Source: an uncultured Methylococcaceae bacterium
GTDB lineage: Bacteria; Pseudomonadota; Gammaproteobacteria; Methylococcales; Methylomonadaceae
Reading direction: 5' to 3'
NCBI GenBank assembly: GCA_903903365.1
Contig: CAIUYS010000393.1
Location: 1 to 14,438 of the forward strand
DNA: 14,438 nt
Shown piece after piece: positions 1-5,447 of this stretch (position 1 is its first letter; every line of letters begins with the position of its first letter). The notes under the pieces are model-generated. The model had not been told where the DNA came from. It saw only the letters and a list, made by a program, of their open reading frames with translations, and did not search any database. Position numbers and translations under genes: made by a program.

Positions 1-63
1 GGCGTTACCGGTTTGATTTCCGACTTTCCCAACCGGGTGCAAGACGTTCTGTTGGCGTATTGA
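1..63 (+). CDS. C-terminal end of a probable glycerophosphodiester phosphodiesterase (partial)
   Basis: Only the last 20 codons and a TGA stop (61-63) lie in the window; the gene enters from the left edge. The tail reads GVTGLISDFPNRVQDVLLAY. The pattern G-V-x-G-(L/I)-x-(S/T)-D-(F/Y)-P-(N/D)-R matches the last beta strand and following loop of GDPD-family TIM barrels, which hydrolyse glycerophosphodiesters to glycerol-3-phosphate and an alcohol. The family call rests on this one motif, so it is tentative. If right, it puts a second organophosphate-scavenging enzyme beside the alkaline phosphatase, on the opposite strand and convergent with it. Confidence 0.5.
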   Translation, partial: GVTGLISDFPNRVQDVLLAY

Positions 64-88
64 CACGCTGGATAAATCTTAAAAATCA

Positions 89-131
89 TTCACCACGAAG
101 ACACGAAGAGCACGAAGTTTTTTCTTGGTGA
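89..131. repeat. CACGAAG-type short dispersed repeat
   Basis: Three CACGAAG units (94-100, 102-108, 111-117) are bracketed by TCACCA (90-95) and TGGTGA (126-131), forming an imperfect inverted repeat. The 12-mer TTCACCACGAAG at 89-100 recurs in reverse complement at 14399-14410. This type of sequence is often seen as a dispersed intergenic repeat in bacterial genomes. Its role is unknown. Confidence 0.5.
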
Positions 132-193
132 TAAATGAGAGATTATTAATCGCTTGCTCTCCCGTATTTTTGCTGGGTACTATGCAAAAAAAG

Positions 194-231
194 AAAAAGC
201 GGCGGCAAGATTGCCTTGCCGCCGCTTTTTT
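194..231. terminator. Bidirectional intrinsic terminator
   Basis: A perfect 11-bp GC-rich stem, GCGGCGGCAAG (199-209) with CTTGCCGCCGC (215-225), encloses a 5-base loop. A-runs lie on its left and T-runs on its right, so either strand gives stem plus U-tract. It sits between the convergent GDPD-like gene (ending at 63) and the PEP-CTERM gene (ending at 269) and should terminate both. Confidence 0.85.
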
Positions 232-255
232 AGATTGCCCCAATTGCTGGGTATT

Positions 256-281
256 AAGCCTAAAAAGTTTAGGCTTTTTTA
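256..281 (+). terminator. Possible second plus-strand terminator overlapping the PEP-CTERM stop codon
   Basis: AAGCCTAAA (256-264) pairs with TTTAGGCTT (268-276) over a 3-base loop, followed on the plus strand by a T-run (275-280). The stem contains the PEP-CTERM stop codon on the other strand. It is AT-rich and weaker than the hairpin at 194-231, so it may only be a back-up stop for plus-strand transcription. Confidence 0.4.
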
Positions 282-922
282 TTGCGACGTGAAAAACCCA
301 TAAATCCCATCAGTGCAGAACCAAACAACCATACCGCACCCGGCACAGGTACTGCAGCTACGTTAATGTTGTCATAAAAAGTACCAGAAGCTAAGACAAC
401 GTCTTTTACACCAGACAACGACACAGGCAAACTAACAGTCACTAAAGGTGTGCCTTGGTTATAAACCAAATCATACAAAGTATTACCGGCAGCATCTAAA
501 AATAAAACGTTATTAGACGTTAAATTACCATAAGTACTGTTTGGTAACTGAAAAGAGAAGCCTGACAAATCTATTGCAGTAGCAAAATCCATCCAAATCG
601 GTGACCAACGTGCATCCAAGGCATTTTGAGCGCTGGGCGCAACGCCCCAACCTTGTACAGAAGTGTTTTCTACTGTCACCAAGCCAGTATCAATCTGCCA
701 ATGGTCAGAATCGGGAATAGCAATACCATCACTGTCCAGATTTGGTAAAAAAGCCGCATTATTAAAAGTAATGCCTAAGTCAATCGCTGAGGTATCTAAA
801 TTGGCATTTGCACCAGCCGCCAAACCATCAAAATTAATGGTAGAAGCCAGAGTTGGTTGAGCCAGCGTTAAACCCATTACCAAACCGATTAACGCTTTTT
901 TGTTTTTAATATAATTAAACAT
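269..922 (-). CDS. PEP-CTERM sorting domain protein, secreted
   Basis: This 217-residue exported protein has a signal peptide (basic N-terminus, hydrophobic core about 10-20, likely cut after TLA at 26). A beta-rich body follows with many N, D, G and T residues and no catalytic motif I recognise. The C-terminal sorting signal has VPVPG at 191-195, a hydrophobic stretch about 196-210 and a basic tail RRNKK (212-216). By family knowledge this tail is recognised by an exosortase and the protein is anchored at or released from the outer surface, often with exopolysaccharide. No exosortase gene is in the window. The start is supported by GGAG at 933-936 (minus strand), 10 bases before ATG. It lies 58 bases downstream of the alkaline phosphatase on the same strand, with a hairpin terminator between, so it is either a read-through gene of that operon or has its own unseen promoter. 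The specific role is unknown. Confidence 0.85.
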   Translation of the reverse strand: MFNYIKNKKALIGLVMGLTLAQPTLASTINFDGLAAGANANLDTSAIDLGITFNNAAFLPNLDSDGIAIPDSDHWQIDTGLVTVENTSVQGWGVAPSAQNALDARWSPIWMDFATAIDLSGFSFQLPNSTYGNLTSNNVLFLDAAGNTLYDLVYNQGTPLVTVSLPVSLSGVKDVVLASGTFYDNINVAAVPVPGAVWLFGSALMGFMGFSRRNKKA

Positions 923-935
923 TTTTGATTTTCTC

Positions 936-966
936 CAAAAAGAGGGCAGAAGCTCTGCCCTCTTTT
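936..966 (-). terminator. Intrinsic terminator between alkaline phosphatase and PEP-CTERM genes
   Basis: AGAGGGCAGA (941-950) and TCTGCCCTCT (954-963) form a perfect 10-bp stem with a 3-base loop. On the minus strand it is followed by a run of five to six T (to 937) and then at once by GGAG, the ribosome binding site of the PEP-CTERM gene. It should stop most transcription leaving the phosphatase gene. Because nothing separates it from the next RBS, it could also act as an attenuator for that gene. Confidence 0.8.
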
Positions 967-980
967 ATTAAAGTAGTAAC

Positions 981-3104
981 TTATTTAGTGGTGCCGCCAA
1001 CTACTGCTTTCATGACTGCAAAGAAAACATCAGTGTTGTCGATAGTACCGCCCAGTTCACCAGCGCCACGACCATAAGCAGTCAATGGAATATCGCCACC
1101 GGTATGAACCGCTTGGGTACCAGGAACTTGACCCGTGATAAAGTAACCATCACTTAATTGATAAGGACGTGAAGATGACATGGACGTATCACCAACATTG
1201 TTACGTGGATAAGCATTCAGCGGAGCAACACTGTTTCCAGGTTGTTGTGAATCATTGCTTGGGTAAGGACGGGTACGGAAGTCTTCATAACGGTCAGCGT
1301 TTGCACCGTAGCCTATCAACAATTTGTTGTCTGGATCCCAAGCCTCTGGGTAGCCATCGGCTGCGATAGTATATTTAGGGAAGCCCGCTTCCGCATAAGT
1401 ACCTACAACATTGTTACGTAACAAGGGTTGTCCCAAAGTTGCTGCTACTGCACTAACGGTATTACCACTGGTGGCAATTTCAGTTTGTAAAGCGGCATCT
1501 GTTTTCTTCGATGCACCAATGATTGCTGCACCTGCACATTCGTGATCGGCAGTGACGTAAACCAAGGTATCAGGATGTGCATGACCAGCGAAATCACCGG
1601 TGCCATCTACATAGTCTTTCGCTTTTTGTACCGCTTTATCAAACTCAATGGTATCGACCATAAAACGGGTACTGTCCATTTCATGCGCTTGCTTGTCAAT
1701 TGAAGCGCCTTCTACCATCAACACGAAACCGTTGGGGCTATTGGCATCCAATACTTGCAATGCTTTGGTTGACATTTCATCCAACATCGGCTGATCAGGA
1801 AAGCCATAATCCTGAACAATGGTAGTCGTTGCAGAAGTCGTTGGAAAAACACCGCGACGACCGTCCATCTTGTCTTTGGCGATATTCATATTAGACAACG
1901 AGAACAAACCCAACAATTTTGCTGGCGTACCGGCATTGGCCAAGGCAGTGTGATCGGCTGCATAAGTCCAACCCGCTGTTTGAAAGTCTGCAATCAAGTT
2001 ACGAGAAGTGTCGATAGCACCGGCAGCGGCATTCCAGCCTGCTTGAATATCTGCCGATAACGTATAGTCAGAACCAGTAGCACGAGCCGAACCAGTGAAT
2101 GACGTACCACCAAAACCATTACCGAAAGTAGTGCCACTTGGAAGAAACCATTTACGGCCTCCGCCCATTAATACAGTCAGATTAGTTCTCAAAGAATCAT
2201 CTAAAAATTGGTCAACAATACCGGTGCCGTTGCCACGATTTGAAGTATGAATAGCATTAGCGGCAGGCGTTGCATCAAATACGTCAGCAGTCGTTACGAT
2301 ACCCAGTTTTTTGCCTTGAGTACGCGCCAAAAATTCAGACATATATTCCATACGTGGACCGTCAAATGCGTCACTCGTATCATCTGGCCATACGCCTTCT
2401 TGACCTGAGTTAGCTTTGTTGCCGGTAACGTAATTAGCCATACCAGGTGCAGAGTCAGTCACTTGGGTGTCCAACGATGCGGTCATAATCATGGCTGTAT
2501 TGGTGAAGCTATCCATAGCCAATTTTTTGTTGGCTTTGCCTTGTGCGTAACCATTTTGAACAATACGTGCCGCAGTCCGGTGACTTGCACCCATACCATC
2601 ACCCAACATGATGATGACATTTTTAACTTTACGACCGGCTTGAGTGATGCCAACAATTTCAAAGCTGCCTGTTGCTGTTACTTTTGTACCGTCACTTTGT
2701 GTAGCCTCAGCCGTTAGAGTACGCACTCCAGCAACCAGATTTGAATAGCCACGAACTGATGCTGAAACTGAACCAGGTGCTGTTGCAGTAATAGCGGTAG
2801 CTGAAACCAATGAAGTTTTAACACCGGCAGCAGGCGCGGCATTTGCCACACCAACAGAAACCCCATCAATTTTAAACTCAACTGAAGTAATTGTTTTTCC
2901 AGCATCCGGACGCACGGTTGCTTGTAGATCAAAACGCTGACCTTGAATAAAACGGGAAATCATCGGGCTTGAAGTAGCGCCATTAGTCGCAAACAACTGG
3001 CTGGGTGGTGTCAAACGACTAATGGTAAGAGCGCTGGCACAATCAGCACCGGCAGCAAGAATGCCGGCAATAACAAAGCCCAGCAGAGGGTTACGATTTT
3101 TCAT
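981..3104 (-). CDS. Alkaline phosphatase (PhoA family), secreted, with N-terminal Ig-like domain
   Basis: This 707-residue exported phosphomonoesterase has a signal peptide ending near ASA (23-25). Residues about 26-153 form a beta-rich, Ig-like region absent from short PhoA enzymes. The catalytic domain starts at about 160. By alignment of motifs with E. coli PhoA, I see metal ligand D169 (MLGDG), nucleophile S218 (TDSA), D277 and T279 (DATPA, like D153/T155), R290 (like R166, same 13-residue spacing), E465, D470, K471 and H474 (EGASIDKQAH, like E322/D327/K328/H331), D520-H521 (TADHE) and H667 (VHTGGD). All two-zinc/one-magnesium residues seem present, so it is probably active. Inserts at about 320-430 and 540-660 help explain the length. 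AGGA at 3111-3114, 6 bases upstream, supports the start. The lipoprotein gene ends 155 bases upstream with no clear terminator between, so co-transcription from the Pho-like promoter at 3884-3928 is plausible. It probably releases phosphate from organic esters outside the cytoplasm. Confidence 0.93.
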   Translation of the reverse strand: MKNRNPLLGFVIAGILAAGADCASALTISRLTPPSQLFATNGATSSPMISRFIQGQRFDLQATVRPDAGKTITSVEFKIDGVSVGVANAAPAAGVKTSLVSATAITATAPGSVSASVRGYSNLVAGVRTLTAEATQSDGTKVTATGSFEIVGITQAGRKVKNVIIMLGDGMGASHRTAARIVQNGYAQGKANKKLAMDSFTNTAMIMTASLDTQVTDSAPGMANYVTGNKANSGQEGVWPDDTSDAFDGPRMEYMSEFLARTQGKKLGIVTTADVFDATPAANAIHTSNRGNGTGIVDQFLDDSLRTNLTVLMGGGRKWFLPSGTTFGNGFGGTSFTGSARATGSDYTLSADIQAGWNAAAGAIDTSRNLIADFQTAGWTYAADHTALANAGTPAKLLGLFSLSNMNIAKDKMDGRRGVFPTTSATTTIVQDYGFPDQPMLDEMSTKALQVLDANSPNGFVLMVEGASIDKQAHEMDSTRFMVDTIEFDKAVQKAKDYVDGTGDFAGHAHPDTLVYVTADHECAGAAIIGASKKTDAALQTEIATSGNTVSAVAATLGQPLLRNNVVGTYAEAGFPKYTIAADGYPEAWDPDNKLLIGYGANADRYEDFRTRPYPSNDSQQPGNSVAPLNAYPRNNVGDTSMSSSRPYQLSDGYFITGQVPGTQAVHTGGDIPLTAYGRGAGELGGTIDNTDVFFAVMKAVVGGTTK

Positions 3105-3259
3105 GGGTATTCCTGATTTAATGGTTTAAGAATTGTAACGTTGATAAAAAATATCCCTATTGATACTGCAATACTCCTAAATTAAATATCTTGATGATAC
3201 AAAACGGCTAAAATTTTCCGGCGTTAATGCTGACTGATGACAATCTTGTTCGCATCTTC

Positions 3260-3763
3260 TTACTCCACCGCGCCTTGGACAGGTGCTTGATCCAGCAGCA
3301 GTCTGACATAAGAAATACGCCCGTTGCTCTCGTCCATTGCTCCTAGCTGTAAGGTGCCGACCAGATCCCATGCGCCTGGGCGAAATGCCAGAATTTTTTC
3401 TGAATCTTCTAAAGGCATGTGTACGAACACGGTCGCCCCAGGCAGGTCGTCAGACGGGCCATCTTCTTTTTCCGGAATATTAACAGGTACCAGAGTCACC
3501 ATAAAAATACCGGCTACAGGTTCTTCTGCCTTAACCATAAAGCCCTGAAGATGAACACGTTTATCTTTCAAGCTTAGCAACTTAGCCGTTGGCTCCAGCC
3601 CGTTTGGGCCTATAGGTAACTTATAAAATTCACGAAAACTTAACTCAGTTGCGCTTTGGAGAGCGGTATTCGCTTTAGTTTCATTCTTGGGTGCCTGGTT
3701 TGCGCATCCAAAAAGAAATAGCGATACGATTAATACGGAAAAACTTAACTTTTTGATTAACAT
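3260..3763 (-). CDS. Uncharacterised lipoprotein upstream of alkaline phosphatase
   Basis: This 167-residue probable lipoprotein has basic LIKK, a hydrophobic core and lipobox LFGC with C20; Ala at +2 suggests the outer membrane. After a polar linker (21-40), the body (about 41-160) alternates beta strands: KRVHLQGFMVK (about 68-78), a strand rich in V/T/L at about 86-94, an acidic loop EKEDGPSDD, then TVFVHMPL and a closing strand near 150. The pattern recalls small beta-barrel or DUF3299-like proteins, but I do not recognise the family with confidence and assign no function. It is the first gene after a candidate Pho promoter (3884-3928), and alkaline phosphatase follows 155 bases downstream on the same strand. 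A role in phosphate-limited envelope physiology is therefore a guess from position only. The start has a weak AGAG 9 bases upstream. Confidence 0.8.
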   Translation of the reverse strand: MLIKKLSFSVLIVSLFLFGCANQAPKNETKANTALQSATELSFREFYKLPIGPNGLEPTAKLLSLKDKRVHLQGFMVKAEEPVAGIFMVTLVPVNIPEKEDGPSDDLPGATVFVHMPLEDSEKILAFRPGAWDLVGTLQLGAMDESNGRISYVRLLLDQAPVQGAVE

Positions 3764-4248
3764 TAATTAAAACTCTTTTGTCGCCAGGTTACCGTTCAAC
3801 TGCAACAAAAAAATGAAGCAAGTTAAACGGATTGAATTATTTGCAAATGACCTCTTTTGATTTGCTTAAAAGAGAATAACGTCCTAATACGAAATTTAGG
3901 TGACAACTCTGTTAAGGTTTGATGACATGTAATACATCTATTTCAATTATTGCCGTCCCTGCTTCAACTTTCAGATTATTCAACAAAGATCTCCTTTCAA
4001 AATAACGTCAACTTTCAATTATTGGTTTTTCTGTTGCCCCTCAAGTTGCTTTAGATAATTTCCTGCTTCATTGATAAGCTTTTTTTATCGTCAGATGTTT
4101 TTACAAGACAGCGTTGCCGGATAAATTTCAAGTCATGAGCGTCATGGAATACTAAAGACAAAAGCAAATGACTTTAGCCACTGATGAGTTCTCTAATGAG
4201 GTAAACAGACTGACCTGTTATTGAAAAAGGAGGTTCGGCAAAAAACTG
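3764..4248. other. Divergent intergenic region with regulatory-looking motifs, no gene seen
   Basis: This AT-rich 485-base spacer lies between the minus-strand lipoprotein and the plus-strand SDR. It holds the Pho-like promoter (3884-3928), a small hairpin CTCTTTT/AAAAGAG (3852-3858 and 3868-3874), and a repeated motif TTTCAATTATTG at 3941-3952 and 4013-4024, with a close variant at 3969-3980. A good Shine-Dalgarno sequence AGGAGG lies at 4228-4233 near the right end. No coding frame with gene-like content was found on either strand. Confidence 0.6.
3884..3928 (-). promoter_or_regulatory. Candidate PhoB-dependent promoter (Pho box plus -10)
   Basis: On the minus strand, ATGTCAT (3928-3922), CCTTAAC (3917-3911) and TTGTCAC (3906-3900) lie at exact 11-base steps, the 7+4 layout of PhoB sites. 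The outer two match the consensus (C/T)TGTCA(C/T) at 6/7 and 7/7; the middle one is weak. Ten bases after the last half-site comes TATTAG (3889-3884), the spacing found in E. coli phoA and pstS. It would drive the lipoprotein gene, about 120 bases away, and perhaps the alkaline phosphatase. Confidence 0.6.
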
Positions 4249-4341
4249 ATGGAGGAAAATCAAGATAACAGATGTCATACGATTTATTTTCTAAATTTAA
4301 AAAAGCCGATATATTGCTTAATCAACTCAAAAATTTTATTT

Positions 4342-5058
4342 ATGCAACTATTAAAAGACAAGCATGTCCTTATCGTGGGTGCTACCGGCAGCATTGGTAG
4401 CCGAACAGCCCTGTTGTTGGCCGGTAGCGGAGCCAAGCTGTTTTTAGCCGGCAGAAATACAGAAAAACTACAGGCGGTTGCCGCTTCTTGTAAAGTATCG
4501 CCTGAACGCTGTTTTGCTTTGGATGACTCCCAACCGGGTTCTATAAACGAACTGAAAGAAAGCTATTTTCAGCAATTTCCTGCCATTGATATTTTGATTA
4601 ATGCCGCCGGTATCGGCATCATCAAATCCATGGATACATTGGATGAAACTGATTTTTTAAATACGTTGAATGCCAATTTGGTGATGCCTTTCCTGCTGAT
4701 GAAAGCCTTTTTACCCGCCATGAAAGCAACAAAAACAGGCCTTATCATCAATATTCCCGGTGTATTGGGCAAGGTGCCCATGGCCGGTGCAGCGGCTTAT
4801 TGCGCCAGCAAATACGGACTGGTTGGCATGATGCAAAGCATACGGGAAGAAGTGAAACGCACCGACATTCGTATCACCAATTTATTTCTTGGCGGTGTGG
4901 ACTCTGCTTTTTGGGATACCATTGACCTGAAAGTGCAACGGGAAAAAATGCTTCAAGCTGATGAAGCCGCCAAAGCCATCTGGTTTTTATGTCAACAACC
5001 GGATAGTGGTGTCGTGAGTGAAATGGTACTCCAGCCTTTTAATCACCAGGCTATTTGA
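4342..5058 (+). CDS. SDR-family oxidoreductase-like protein lacking the catalytic Ser
   Basis: This is a cytoplasmic Rossmann-fold protein of the short-chain dehydrogenase/reductase family (238 residues from this start). Numbered from this start, it has nucleotide-binding GATGSIG (13-19), an AGRN segment suggesting NADP preference (37-40), NAAG (87-90), and YCASK with Y153 and K157. In classical SDRs a Ser lies 13 residues before the Tyr; here that position is Gly140 and its neighbour Pro139 (IINIPG). The catalytic tetrad is therefore incomplete and the activity uncertain. An in-frame ATG at 4249 would add 31 residues unlike any SDR, preceded by AGGAGG at 15 bases, which is too far for a usual start. 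I prefer 4342 because homologous sequence begins there, though no good SD precedes it. It stands alone, divergent from the lipoprotein gene, with its own terminator. Substrate unknown. Confidence 0.85.
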   Translation: MQLLKDKHVLIVGATGSIGSRTALLLAGSGAKLFLAGRNTEKLQAVAASCKVSPERCFALDDSQPGSINELKESYFQQFPAIDILINAAGIGIIKSMDTLDETDFLNTLNANLVMPFLLMKAFLPAMKATKTGLIINIPGVLGKVPMAGAAAYCASKYGLVGMMQSIREEVKRTDIRITNLFLGGVDSAFWDTIDLKVQREKMLQADEAAKAIWFLCQQPDSGVVSEMVLQPFNHQAI

Positions 5059-5071
5059 TAATTGTTACCGG

Positions 5072-5114
5072 CACTCAAGCGGTTTCCTGCCAAGCAGGAC
5101 GTTTGAGTGTTATT
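5072..5114 (+). terminator. Hairpin terminator of the SDR gene
   Basis: A long interrupted stem: CACTCAAGCG (5072-5081) pairs with CGTTTGAGTG (5100-5109) with one G-T wobble, and inside it TCCTGC (5085-5090) pairs with GCAGGA (5094-5099) over a 3-base loop. The T-tract after it is short (TTATT), so termination may be moderate. It begins 14 bases after the SDR stop. Confidence 0.65.
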
Positions 5115-5180
5115 GCTAGTTTACACAGCGTCAGATTATTTATTTCAGGAATGCGCATAAAATAACTCCGACATTTTACT

Positions 5181-5414
5181 CCCTCTCCCTGGGCATAGAT
5201 ATCTACACAAATCCTATAGCCGTCATTCCGGCAGGGATTGCCGGAATCCAGGGCACAGGGATGTGAAAAATCAGATAAAAATAGCTTGATATAACTAAAA
5301 AATGGTTTGCGTAATTCAACATTGCCATCCATGGCATCTGGATCCCGGCATTCCCTGCCGGGATGACGAGCTGTTTAGGTACCTATGCACTCTGGGAGAG
5401 GGTTGGAGTGGGGG
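5181..5414. repeat. Nested palindromic (MITE-like) repeat element
   Basis: Three inverted pairs sit one inside another. The outer pair is CCCTCTCC (5181-5188) with GGAGAGGG (5395-5402). The middle pair is GCATAGATATCT (5193-5204) with AGGTACCTATGC (5377-5388), differing at two bases. The inner pair is a 31-bp arm at 5221-5251 and its near-exact inverse at 5338-5368 (3 differences), each arm itself palindromic around ATTCCGGCAGGGAT. The core between the inner arms (5252-5337) shows no gene. It lies between the SDR terminator and the 3' end of the convergent bat operon and may also act as a transcription end. The layout looks like one repeat inserted in another. Confidence 0.75.
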
Positions 5415-5447
5415 ATATAAATGGTAAAGTTATTTCATGCACGCTCA

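Noticed and set aside
3226..3243. Second Pho-like site directly upstream of the alkaline phosphatase
   Set aside because: TTGTCAT matches well, but the next half-site at the 11-base step (CAGCATT) matches only 3 of 7 and the -10 at the expected distance is poor.
3177..3371. Minus-strand open frame overlapping the 3' end of the lipoprotein gene
   Set aside because: It lies in another frame of the better supported lipoprotein gene and has no gene-like features.
5075..5332. Minus-strand open frame of 85 codons
   Set aside because: It runs through the SDR terminator hairpin and one half of the nested repeat, so it is most likely non-coding.
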